Source of the DNA: Prorocentrum cordatum
Taxonomy: Eukaryota > Sar > Dinophyceae > Prorocentrales > Prorocentraceae
Length of the DNA: 64,000 bases
Reading direction: 5' to 3'
NCBI GenBank assembly: GCA_963575745.1
Contig: CAUYUJ010014276.1
Coordinates: 99,501-163,500 of the forward strand
This document shows positions 50,561 through 60,847 of this stretch, piece after piece. The notes beneath the pieces were generated by a model that was not told the origin of the DNA, ran no database searches, and saw nothing but the letters and a program-made list of their open reading frames with translations. A program made the position numbers and the translations under genes. Position 1 is the stretch's first letter; the number at the start of each line of letters is the position of its first letter.

Positions 50561-51300
50561 AAGCCTGTCACCAAAATGCAAGTGTCACGCCAATTCCGCG
50601 CGGGCCGGGCTCGGTGTCACCGAGGTTCAGGTGATGTCAGGTGGGTAGTCCACCTTAGGGGGGGGGTTGTACGTGGATCTCTGGCCTGTTGGTTCTCATG
50701 GCGCGGAGCGCGTGACGTCGACCACCAGGAGCGTCCGGCCAGGCCTCCAATGCGGCGAAGAAGGCGGTGGCACGACCTTCAAAGGCAGCCGGCACCTAAC
50801 ACGCCTGGCCAACAAAGCGCTCGGTAATCAATCCCCTCGCTCCTGCAACTGCGTGGCACTGTGGGAGGAGGGTGAGTGGGAGAAAGGGGATCGTCGGAAT
50901 ATCGGAATCGAATCGGACCGGGCTGGCCGAAAGCGACATACCGAAACGGATCGATCGGATCGAGATGGGCTTTGGGTTGGGGGAGAGCGGGGTCCAGCGC
51001 CGATCCAAGAGATCCGCGCGGGACTCCGAGAACTGATGTCGAGGCAACTTCTTCTCCGAGAGAGAAGCATTATGACGCTCAGAATGGGTACGGGAAAAGG
51101 GGGCGGTGCCCAACAACAAATATGGTTCAAAAACGACAGCGCCCGCTGCTGGGCAGGCGCCCGTCTGTCTCGAATGGACAACGTCCGCGGCGATACCGAC
51201 AGCGAGTTCTATTCAAGATGATCAAGGGAAAAACTGCCGGTGTTCGTACCATTCTTTCCGTACGATCTCGATCGTATCGAAGGCAGGAGGCATAGAATGA
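50561..51300. other. No confident gene; weak relative of the fold-back arm
   Basis: Open frames overlap on both strands with no domain. At about 50990-51055 the sequence CCAAGAGATCCGCGCGGGAC..GAGAACTGATGTCGAGGC resembles the right arm of the 20930 fold-back element (CAAGAAATCCGCGCGGAGCG..AAAGTTGATGTATATGGC). No left arm was found beside it. Confidence 0.35.
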
Positions 51301-51469
51301 GCGATTGGGCGTCGATGCTTCCCCCACTGGGGCCAGTCCCTCCCTGTCGCTGCCCCTGAGAGTCAGGGGAAGGAAAGGAGCGCTGCTCGGAAATCACCAT
51401 CGGCAGGCGTCCTCCTCCCCAACCCTCCTCCGTCCTCACTCCTCCCTCCTCATTTCTCCCTTCTCCGCC

Positions 51470-51665
51470 TCCTCCTCCTCCTCCTCCTCCTCCTCCTCCT
51501 CCCTCTTCCTCCTCCTCCCTCTCTCCTCCTCCTCCTCCTCCTCCTCCTCCTCCTCCTCCTCCTCCTCCTCCTCACTCCTTACTCCTCACTCCTCACTCCT
51601 CACTCCTCCTCCTCCTCCTCCTCTTCCTCCTCCTCCTCCTCCTCCTCCTCCTCCTCCTCCTCCAT
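51470..51665. repeat. (TCC)n microsatellite with CTCACTCCT inserts
   Basis: TCC triplets with CCTCTT and ACTCCTCACTCCT interruptions. It ends about 100 bp before the first readable LINE-2 sequence. Confidence 0.9.
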
Positions 51666-51759
51666 TCGTTTTAACCATTTCCCGACTCGAGCCACTGGAG
51701 GTGCCAGAGATTTCTCGAGTCGCAGGGAGCGGCAAACTTGGCAGTGGCGCTGCCGCCCC

Positions 51760-54700
51760 GAGCCCGCCAATACCCCAGAGCAGGTCTGGAGATGCGTGGA
51801 CCTGCCCAGTGGGCCACACGGACGACTGCCAAGGCAATGAGAACGTTTGCTACTGATGCAGACAGCCGCGGCCGCCGCCGAAGAAGGACGGGCAGGGCGA
51901 CGGCGAGAAGGAGCACCAATACGCCGATGGCGGCGACTCTAACGAGGCCGTGTCGGGCATTGCGAAAAAGCTGGAGGTCTACAAGGTCCGTCCCAGAGAC
52001 CTCGAGCAGCTCGCGCAGGAGCCCGGCCTGGAGTTCGCGTCAGATGCCACGACGAAGCTGCAGGAGCAGATCGACGGGCTACTGGCACAGAAAGAAAACA
52101 TACGCTACCAATGTGCTACGCGGAGATTGCGGTGCGCCGCCGACTTCGCGGAGCAGAGAAGACGCAGAGCAAGGCTGATGCCTTCGTGGCGAAGCTCAAG
52201 AAGCAGGCTGAGGACCTCCAGAGCCAGCTGCAATCTGCGGAGAACAGAGCCGAGCAGGCCGCCAAGAAGGTGGAGCCCCTGCGCGCCAAGGTGAAGACGC
52301 TCGCCAAACCACCCACGGCCAAGGGCTGGAAACGGTCTGCGCCCACCTGGAGCTCGCCAAGACCTCCATAGCGGCCGACGGCGAGGAGACTGACGGCGAG
52401 GTCGCCAAGCAGCTAAGCTGGAGGCGGCCATCACCCTGGCGTCCAGGAAGAAGGCGCACGCGGCTGCAGAGAAGACGGCCGAACCTGCAACCATGGACGA
52501 TGACGATTTTCCTGAAGGAGTACCGTGTGCCAAGCGGCGTGCGGGCGGCAGCGAGGCGGTGCCTGCGGAGGACGTCTTCGTGTTCAAAGCCAAGTCTTCG
52601 GGCCAAGACATCGCCGCGGCTCTCAAGCAGGCGGGCGCGCTGGAGGCAGAGATCCAGAAGCACGGCCCCGTGCTGCACACCATTCCGGCTGATATGGCAG
52701 ATGGTTTCCATTTCGCCGTGCGGAAGTCAAGCCTGTCGCGTTCCTGATGAGCAGCGCAACGCACAGGCAGGTACCCGTTCGAGTAGGCAGGTGCTCGTCA
52801 CTTGCAACGCTGGTAACTCAAACCAGTTCGAGCGGGAGCTACATCGGTTGCGATGCCAGGTCGAGGCGCCCGTCGTCGTCGGCCAAGGGCTGCAGCCGGC
52901 GCCCGAGCGGCTTCCGCTGCTGCCGGCCAGGCTCATCAAGTACGATTGTAAGGCAGCAGTGGCGTCCATAGCACCGACCTCTGACGGCATGAGAGCAGGT
53001 GTCATGATCGTGGTGCCGAGCCGCGTGGGGATGACGTGCCTACCCGAGCTCATGTCTTGGGACGCGTCGCCCAGGGATTCTCCAGGACGACTCTGCGTGG
53101 CACAGGTGCATGCGTGCCGCCGCTGCGGCATCGCGGTGGGTTCGGTGTACCCGTGGGTTTCGGGGGGGACATCCCTTAGGATCTCTCCATCCTCGGCCGC
53201 GCTGGGGCGCTCATGTCGGTGTCAAGCCTGCCGCGGGTGCTCGGGGGCGACTTCAATATCTCGCCCGAGGAGCTGATCGAATCAGGCATCGTGGCCAAGA
53301 TGAAGGGCCACATCGCCTATGACAGGACGGCAAGCACGTGCAGGGGTAGCACCGGCAACGACTCGGTCCGTGACTATTTTATCATATCGGAGAGCCTGCT
53401 GGAGAAGGGGCTAGCAGCAGCTACCGTCATGACCGCCTTCGCTGCCAAGCCCCACAGGGCAGTCATGATGAGATTGGGACGGCGAACCCCTGTTCCACAA
53501 GCGCTTCAACTCATCAAGGACGTGACATGGCCGCTGACTGTGCCAACCAGCTGCCCGAGGCCATCAGTTCAGTGGCCCCGCCCATTGCGTCGATGACACC
53601 CCCATCACGAATGCATGGATACGTTCTGGAGCAACCTCATGAATGCATCTGAGGTGCAGTGGAACAGGTACCACTGCCTTGACGGCGACGAGCTGGCGGC
53701 CCATCGGGGTCACGGCACGAAGACCATCTACAAGGATGCGTGACTTGGCAGCGCCTGTTGTCAGGGGCAAGGGAGCCCCGACGGCGCGCGCCGTGACCGC
53801 GTAATGGGTCGCGAGATCTGCTGCAGGACCTGCTCAACATGGCCAGCAGGAACGATTGCCAGGCGCGCGTGCAGGACAGGGTCCAGATCAGGTCCGTCCA
53901 GGAAGCGATGGTCAACAAGTGGGCATCCCTCCCGCTCCAGCAGCGCGGGGAACAGCTCACGACCCCATGGGCACATGTGTTCGAGACTCTCGTGGTCTGC
54001 ATGAAGGAGCCGCTCCGATTGCAAGAGCACGTGGAGAACATCCAGCTCTGACACCGGCTTGCCGCTGGAGAACCTGATCAAGAAAGGAGGCACGAGCTCC
54101 AGGAGGCAAACAAGTCGCGGAGATCCTGGGTTCGTGGCCACATTGAGAAGTCGGCGGGGGCCCTGCGCAAGTGGACCAAGCCCAAAGTCCCAAGAGGGGC
54201 GATTGCCCCGCTTTCCGACGGGGCGGTCCGCAGACCGCAGACCCGCAGAGGTGCGAGATGATGGGCCCGCAGACCGCCGCGGACGCAGCCCTGCAGGAGT
54301 GGGGGTGCATCTGGCAACACAAGGTCGACTGGTCGGCTCCCTGGTTCGAGGCGCCTGCGGTGGACGAGCCCATGCTTCCGCCCATCCTCGGCCACCATGT
54401 GCTCAACGCGAGCAAGGCTTTCTCCCCGAGTCCAACATTCACCCCGGGCTCTGGGCGCAAGGGCCTGCTATCGGCCTGGCTGGCCTGGTCAACGTCTTGA
54501 ACTGCATAGAGCACAAGTCAGATTGGCCAGTCTCCCAGCAGTGCATCATCTTCTGATTGCAGCCGAAGCCGAACGGAGGCATGCGCAGCTTGGGGGTCCT
54601 TCCTGAACTTGTTCGCGCGTGGGAGAAGATCAGGCGCCCCGAGATCCAAACATGGCAGAGAATGAACCCGCGCGCCTATGATTGGGCCGTGAAGGGCCGC

Positions 54701-56756
54701 TCGGCAAAGCGAGCGGCATGGATGCAAGGTCCCATGGCGGAGGGGTCGCTGGTAAAGGGGGGCGCGATGGTCGCCGCGTACTACGACCTGCGGAAGTGTT
54801 ACGAGGCGGTGCTGCAGAGCTTGATCTGGAGCGGCGGCCTGCGCTGGGGCTTCCCCACGCCGCTGCGGCGGGTCATCTTGCGAATGTTTTCTATGCTGAG
54901 AAGGTTCGTGCTGAACGGTTGCTACACCGACGGTGACTTTTGGGCGCAAGGGATCGTGGCCTGATCTGTGCTCGGCCCACTCTGCCTGCCGGTCTCTCGT
55001 GCTGCCCGGCGCCATCGACGGCCTGTACGTCACTAACCCGAGGGTGGACATGTGCCTCCACTTCGGCGACCTGGCGGCCTCCACCAGGGGACGCGTCGGC
55101 GTGGTTCGGCGAGGTGGCGGCGGTGCGTAACCAGCTGGACGAGGAGATCACCTTCGTCTTCGAGGTGGTCCTCGAGCTCCAGGTGCCGAGAGGCAGGGGC
55201 GGCGATAGACGGTCGCCGCGGCCTCCCGCGGAGCTGTTGAGCGGCAGCTCCAACGCCGAAGCCAGCAGCTGGGTGTTCGCATTTGTGCGCGGGGCCACGC
55301 ACCTGGGCGTGGCCCAGCCGGCCGCGAGGAGGAGGCGCGTCGGCGCCCAGCCCAAGCGGACTGCCACGGCGAGGGGCAGGCAGTGGAAGATCCACAAGGT
55401 CCAAACTGCAGGCGGAGCGGCGGAAAAGGCAGTCGGTGGCGGCCGCCTTCCCAGGCTAGAGGATGTCGGTGGCCCTGGTGCTGCTAGCGGAGGACGCGGG
55501 CCCTGCCGTCGCCGCACGCGCGGGGCCGTCGTCTAGTGAGCCAGGGCGTGGCAAGAGGCGACCGACATGGCGACGCGCGACCTCCTGGTGGCTGCCTGGC
55601 GTTCGTGGGCCCTGAGACTCCATGGGCACACCAAGCCATGGGGCCTAGTGAGAGGCCCTGCAAGCCCGTTTATTGCCACCGTGATGCGCCTAGGTTGGAA
55701 TACACAGAGTCCCGCCTCTATCACGTACGGGGCCCAGATGCGTGATTTATCTCACATTGACCTGCACTACCTTTTCTCCCTTGTCCGCCAGGCCACATAC
55801 TCTGGACTTCAGAACGGCTGGATCGCGCGGTTGGGCCCCGAGGCTCACATTTCTCAGCAGGCCTTTCTGGAGCCAGTGAGGATGTTCATTCGCAGGCAGC
55901 TGTCAGGCAAATGGGCTTCCGAGCATCGCACGCGGGTCCGCACACTGTTTGCAGGTGGCACGTGGCCGCAGGAAAGAGTCTTCAAAGCTGGTCGGGCTCA
56001 GGCTGACCAGTGCCAGGTAAGGGCGGTATAGGCACGGACTTGCACTGCACGTATGCTTGCAACGCGCCGCTTCCTGGCTTCGAGTACCTCTGGGCTCGGG
56101 GGCTGGCGGAGGACCCCGTGGAACTCTTGGGTGCTCTGCCCGTCTCTGGTGAGGTTCTGCACGAAGGCGAGCGCCCAGGAGCTGTCATCCAGGAAGTTTT
56201 CACGGATGAGTCCCTGTATGGTGAATTCGAGCCCCTGGGGAAAGCAGGGTGAAGCTACGTCCATTTGCACAATGAAGGGGGCACGTTGGATTTTGCCGCG
56301 CGCGGCCCCCTCCTCCTGCCCCAACCTCGGCAAGGCACATGCCCAGCCGAGCTCTATGCCATCATCCAGGTGTTGTGGGCTGCCATGCCGCCTTTGAACA
56401 TACACTGTGATTGCAAGGCTGTGGCCGCTGGGGCGTCTTGGGGTGAGGAGTCATGCGCGCGGCCTGCCAGGGCCCACAGCGATCTCTGGCGGGAGTCTTG
56501 GTTTCTGGTCAACGACCACGGTGGAACAGGTCCCAGGACAATCCAGATAGTAAAGATCAAGGCCCACGCCACTCGCGCCCAGAAACGCGAGATAAGCGGG
56601 CTTTTGTTTCAGGGCAACCGCTTCGCGGACGAATACGTGAAGACAGGAGCCAATCTATGCGAGCATCCGTTCTGGCAGCGTCCGGCCTATCAGCAGACGT
56701 ACAGGCCGGTAGCAGACGCGGTAGAGTTTGCTGAAAGAGCTAGTGACATGCAGTAG
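51760..56756 (+). pseudogene. Decayed LINE (LINE-2) with ORF1 and ORF2 remnants
   Basis: Plus-strand retrotransposon readable only across frame changes. ORF1: a RanBP2-like finger, WTCPVGHTDDCQGNENVCY then CRQ, split by a TGA (51854-51856), followed in the same frame by KKLEVYKVRPRDLEQLAQEP and, in another frame, the coiled coil KKQAEDLQSQLQSAENRAEQ. ORF2: endonuclease (about 52790-53600) with LGGDFNISPEEL and DYFIISESLLEKG; RT (about 54555-55130) with KPNGGMRSLGVLPELVRAWE, AAYYDLRKCYEAV and VDMCLHFGDLA at the catalytic-loop position; and RNase H (about 56190-56700) with EVFTDESLYG, CPAELYAIIQVLW, HCDCKAV and GNRFADEYVKTGA. Domain order matches LINE-1 of this window but sequences are distant, so it is a separate lineage. 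Ends were not defined. Confidence 0.8.
56265..56756 (+). pseudogene. RNase H domain of LINE-2
   Basis: Longest clean piece of the second LINE (163 codons to a TAG). It carries three of the four catalytic landmarks: Glu in CPAELYAIIQVLW, Asp in HCDCKAVAAG and Asp in GNRFADEYVKTG. The first Asp (EVFTDESLYG) is in the preceding frame near 56190. It would remove RNA from the RNA-DNA hybrid during insertion. Confidence 0.7.
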
Positions 56757-57339
56757 GAGGTCGTCGAGTCGATTAAGATGCGGACACCAGGAGTTGCGCC
56801 ATTGGTCGATCTCCGAAGTCGATCTCTGCTCCTCCTCTGATGCCTCTTCCTTCTCTTGCGGGCCCCAGGGACCTTCTCGCGTCCCTGCCCCAACCCCAGA
56901 CTCCGAGCGGGCCGTCGGGTGTGAATATGTGGAATCCGATGCCCGAGAAGCCCGCATCAACAAGGCACAGGCGTCTCGTAACGTTTGTAGTTTGCAGGCG
57001 ATGCGCTTCCTACGCTCAGCCATGTGGACGAACCTTGTGAAGGAGGGTTGCAAGCCCGCCCGAACTCGGACGGCCAAGGGTCGACTGACGCGTTTGTGGG
57101 AGGGCCGTCACCCAACCTCGGGAATGCCCATGTGAGTTTAACATTCGCGGCAAAGCAGTCGGGCCCTGCTACAGCCTGCAGTACCACTACCTGGATAGCA
57201 TAATCCTCGCGTAATCCTCCATTCGTTTTCCTAGTGAACAACTCCTCCCTGTCGCGCCCCAAGGCCAGTCGAAAGGGCAGGCTGGGCGTTTCGCCTGAGA
57301 CTTCCTCACCATGTATGATCCTGAAGCTTGAAAGTTTGC
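56757..57339. other. No recognised gene
   Basis: Unique sequence after the LINE-2 stop. It may include the LINE-2 3' tail, but no poly-A or target duplication is visible. Confidence 0.3.
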
Positions 57340-57600
57340 ATCAGCTTCAAGGATGGAGGGCAGGGGGATTTAGAATGTGGCTCTCGCCTTAGCGCCGCGC
57401 ACATTCGTCTTCAAACTATGCAGCACTTTCACAGATGGAGGGCGAGCGGTGTTCAACATGTGGTTCTCGCCGTAGCACCGCCGCGGGCTGTCGTCTTAAA
57501 CGCTGCAAGAATTTCACAGATGGAGGGCGGCTCCTTTTCAAAATGTGGCTCTCGCCTTAGCGCCGCACACGTCAATTTGAGAGCATACCACAGTTTAAGA
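57340..57600. repeat. 80-85-bp tandem repeat, three units
   Basis: Units share TTTCACAGATGGAGGGC, an AACATGTGGTTCTCGCC or AAATGTGGCTCTCGCC word, and TTAGCGCCGC. ATGGAGGG anchors lie near 57353, 57433 and 57518. Confidence 0.75.
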
Positions 57601-57604
57601 GCTT

Positions 57605-57800
57605 CTCCTGGTTAACCCCCTAAGGGATGGTGTTTTGGCACGATGCCAGACTGTCAGGGCGCAACGGTTACGTTGATTAGTGGTGCGGAAATTCCAGAAA
57701 CGGTGTTCTGGCTTCAGGATCGCCAAGACGCCACAGTAACGGCTATTCGCGGCGTTGAAATCCCAGGAATGGTGTTCTGGCACAGCTCAGGAATTTCAAA
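57605..57800. repeat. Roughly 72-bp tandem repeat, about 2.5 units
   Basis: GGTGTTTTGGCACGATGCC, GGTGTTCTGGCTTCAGGATC and GGTGTTCTGGCACAGCTCAG recur about every 72 bp, with GAAATTCCAGAAAC/GAAATCCCAGGAAT words before them. It is distinct from the adjacent 80-85-bp repeat. Confidence 0.65.
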
Positions 57801-57899
57801 CGGTTGTCTTCCCGCGGGGCACTTGCATCAGTCAAGGTGAATCCTTGTGGAGGCCTCTGAAGAAGGAATTTGGAGGGAGGGTTTATCGCAATATCGTTG

Positions 57900-58600
57900 A
57901 TGAGTCGTGGGTTTCCTCCTCCTCTTTCCTCCTCCTCTGCCTCCTCCTCCTCCTCCTCCTCATTCTCCACCTCTCCTTCTCGGGTCAGACGACATGGGGG
58001 GTGGCGGGCGGTAGCAAAGGAGGAAGGGGGGGGTGAGCGAATCAACTTGCGCAGCTGGTTTCCCCGGGCGCCTTCCGGCGCTGGAGGCGCCCACGTGTCG
58101 AGGGAAGCGCCCTTGGCCGGAACCAGCCAGCTGCAAGCAGCAGGCCTCGTGACCTCATCCTCTTCCGCCTCCTCCTCCGCCTCCTCCTCCTCCTCCTCCT
58201 CCTCCTCCTCCTCCTCCTCCTCCTCCTCCTCCTCCTCCTCCTCCTCCTCCTCCTCCCCCCTCCTCCTCCTCCTCCTCCTCCTCCTCCTCCTCCTCCTCCT
58301 CCTCCTCCTCCCAATCCCCCCCCCCCTCCCCTGGTCGTCCGACCATTCCCTCCCTGCGGACTGGAGCGGGGGCGGGGACAGGAGAGAAGGGACGGCCAGG
58401 GAGGGGCAGGAGGCACGGGGTGGGGGGCTGATCGAGAAAGTGGCGCCCGACTTCGTGGACAGGTCGTGCTCGGGGAACTTGGACGCACCCCTCCGTCGGC
58501 CGTGGCCTCTCCCTCCGTCCTGCTCCTCCTCCTTCTCCACCTCCTCCTCCTCCTCTTCCTCCTCCTCCTGGTCTCGGGGTATGTTACCCCCGCATATCAT
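57900..58600. repeat. (TCC)n microsatellite cluster
   Basis: TCC runs at about 57915-57970, 58160-58315 (the longest) and 58520-58570, separated by GC-rich DNA. Long Ser, Leu, Gly or Glu frames here are repeat artefacts. From 58600 to 59290 no gene is recognised. Confidence 0.9.
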
Positions 58601-59291
58601 CCAACAATACCAGGTGCCAACAATGGTCCTTGCCCTGGCCCTGAGACCAGAAGGTGTGTCACCCCAACCTTCACGAGCACCGCTTGAAGGATGGGCGAGC
58701 CCATGTGCCCCACCCGACTCGACAGGGTCATGCCCACCCTCAAAGGCAGTTGCACTGCACTGCAATCCTCCTCCTCCCCCCTCTCCTCCGTCCTTCCTCG
58801 GTCTCCTTTGCTCCCCCCCTTCCTGCGCGCGCGGGGAGGTGGGCATCACCGGTGCACAGCTCGGTCAGCACAGCGGCACGTCCTGTGGTTCCACGTTCTT
58901 CCTGTTCTCCTGTCTTGGAGACGCAAGTTGCCGATGCGCACAAAAGAGGTAGGGGGGGGGAGGCTTCTTAGAGGGAGGCTGCTCCTTAGACGGCGGCAGA
59001 CCTACATCTTTAGATATACTTACAGGGCCCGCGCCTTCTAAGAAGCAGGGGTGCTTCTACGAAGCCTTCCCCTCCCCCTACCCCTCTCGGCGCGTGGCCG
59101 AGTAAACACTCGAGCTTTGGTGACTCGAATTTACCTGGCGGGGCTGGGCCGTCAGAAGAATGACGGGGCCTGGTCAGAAAATCGGCGCGAGCTCTGACCG
59201 CAAACACCTCACCGAAACTGGCCCCCTTCGTCAATCGTGCCCAGACCCCTCGAAGACCCGCAGCAAGCCCGAGCTCCGGCAGACTCGAGCC

Positions 59292-59485
59292 TTACGCTCT
59301 TCCCCGATCCTTGTAGTCGTGCGTGTCCCGCGGGGCGCCCACGCAGGTCTCGGCAGCAGAGGCTATCGTGAACTCGGCGGTGCGGGAGTCGGGCGCGTTC
59401 CAGTCGAGCACCTGGCGCGCCACCCGCAGCGCCGTGAAGTACCCGAGCAGCTCGTCCTCGGCCGCCTCCCACAGCCTCCTCGGCA
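59292..59485 (-). other. Candidate 3' exon of the exostosin-like gene
   Basis: Minus-strand frame RLWEAAEDELLGYFTALRVA then RQVLDWNAPDSRTAEFTIAS, ending at a stop at 59292. It reads like the missing C-terminus of the exostosin-type protein next to it. If so, an intron of about 300 bp holding the GGA/TCC microsatellite (59520-59655) separates the two. Exact splice sites could not be fixed. Confidence 0.4.
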
Positions 59486-59519
59486 GGGCGCCGACTGCGC
59501 AGCCTCCACCGGTCCCCTC

Positions 59520-59655
59520 CTCCTTCCTCCTCCTCCTCCTCCTCCTCCTCCCTCCTCCTCCTCCTCCTCTTCCTCCTCCTCCTTCTCCTCCTCCTCCTCC
59601 TCCTCCTCCTCCGCCTCCGCCTCCGCCTCCGCCTCCGCCTCCTCCTCCTCCTCCT
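59520..59655. repeat. (TCC)n microsatellite, probably intronic
   Basis: TCC/CCT and CCGCCT triplets for about 135 bp, lying where the exostosin-like frame loses protein character. Confidence 0.9.
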
Positions 59656-59662
59656 GCCAGGC

Positions 59663-60847
59663 TCATCCTGGGCCCAGGGCTGGCGTGTGCACTGTCTCCT
59701 GGCCTGGCCGGGAGGGCATGCGCGCCGATCCTGGGCCCAGGGCGGGCCTGGCCGGGATGGGTGCGGGCGTGTTGGATGGCGCCCTCCGGCTCCTGGTGAG
59801 CTCGAGGGGGCGCTCAAGGAACTCTCGCTCCGGGAGGAACAGGGCGAACGTGGACCAGTTGAGCAGGCTGTGGAACGGCTTGCCCACCCGGTCGAAGCCG
59901 TCGGAGACGATCACCGGGATGCAGAGCGCCCTGATGATGTCGTACAGCTTCGATGTACTCGGCGTGTCCCCGGCAGGGGCCAGGCAGAACCTCGACGAGC
60001 TCAGCTCCGCCGAGAACTGGTTCGCGCCGACTGCGTGGCCCACCAGCGCGCCCGGCACGTCCTTGAAGATCTCCTTGGGCATCTGCCGCAGCCTGGAGCG
60101 GTGCCTCGACCAGTACGAGCAGTTCTTGTTGCGGTAGTAGAGCGTCGTGCCCCTCCCCAGCCACTCGCGGAAGGTCGGGGTGGGGAACTCGGAATTGCGG
60201 TTGGTGAGGTATGGCACGACCACGGTGCACTTCCACGGGTTCCGCATCTTCTCGAACGTGCCGACGAAGACATTCTCCAGGAGCTTCTGCTTCGATGCCC
60301 ACTCCCCGCGCTCCGGGTCGGTGGGCACGGGGCCGATGAAGTCCCGCTGCATAATCCTCCAGTTCACCATCACCCACAGGTGGTTCTCACCCCCTGTGCG
60401 CCTCCAGGTCTCTGTCCTCACAAGCCGTCGCAACGCGTTGTTGGCCGACACGTTGTGTGGAGGCTTCCCGCAGCCCACCCACTTCGCGAGCAGGGACGAC
60501 ACCAAGGGCGTCGTGACGATGAATAGCTTCGCCTGGCTCGGGTCCAGCACGCGGCCAGGCAACTTCTCCGCCGCTGCGATGAACGGCGCGTCCGGGTCCT
60601 TCTCGGCGAAGGCCACCGGGCACTTCTTTCTCATCTCCACCATGCCGATGACCGGGTCCTCTTCGGGATCCCAAAACCGTGTGGTGACGGACCGAGTGGT
60701 GACCTCGGAATCACTAACGACCTCACCGCGCGGTCCGTCACCACACGATTCTAGGACCCTGGAGGCCCTAGCCGCCCGAGACGTCCCCGGACAACAGATC
60801 GAGTCCCAAAACAGTGCGGTGAGCTCGAATCCCCACTGATGCACCAC
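59663..60847 (-). CDS. Exostosin-like (GT47-type) glycosyltransferase
   Basis: Open frame of 394 codons. Exostosin-family signature SSRFCLAPAGDTPSTSKLYD at residues about 283-303, followed by IIRALCIPVIVSDGFD and LLNWSTFALFLPE (to about residue 340). Upstream family landmarks include AKLFIVTTP (about 106), WRRTGGENHLWVMVNW (about 148-163, the usual GG-DHF region), CTVVVPYL (about 207) and RHRSRLRQ. Such enzymes transfer sugars in the secretory pathway to build cell-surface or wall polysaccharide; they are usually anchored by an N-terminal membrane span, which is not in this exon. The N-terminal 65 residues overlap an inverted repeat and may be intron. After about residue 350 the frame turns low-complexity (intron read-through); a likely last exon lies at 59292-59485. 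Expressed function inferred from the family. Confidence 0.82.
   Translation of the reverse strand: MVHQWGFELTALFWDSICCPGTSRAARASRVLESCGDGPRGEVVSDSEVTTRSVTTRFWDPEEDPVIGMVEMRKKCPVAFAEKDPDAPFIAAAEKLPGRVLDPSQAKLFIVTTPLVSSLLAKWVGCGKPPHNVSANNALRRLVRTETWRRTGGENHLWVMVNWRIMQRDFIGPVPTDPERGEWASKQKLLENVFVGTFEKMRNPWKCTVVVPYLTNRNSEFPTPTFREWLGRGTTLYYRNKNCSYWSRHRSRLRQMPKEIFKDVPGALVGHAVGANQFSAELSSSRFCLAPAGDTPSTSKLYDIIRALCIPVIVSDGFDRVGKPFHSLLNWSTFALFLPEREFLERPLELTRSRRAPSNTPAPIPARPALGPGSARMPSRPGQETVHTPALGPG
60678..60747. repeat. Perfect 17-bp inverted repeat
   Basis: CGTGTGGTGACGGACCG (60678-60694) and its exact reverse complement CGGTCCGTCACCACACG (60731-60747), separated by 36 bp. It lies at the 5' side of the exostosin-like exon. 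It could be the stem of a small mobile element or an intron feature. Confidence 0.8.

Noticed and set aside
8038-51856. Possible stop-codon reassignment (TAG in LINE-1, TGA and TAA in copia, TGA in LINE-2)
   Set aside because: All occur in decayed retroelements together with frameshifts. Host-like genes end at ordinary stops, so mutation explains them.
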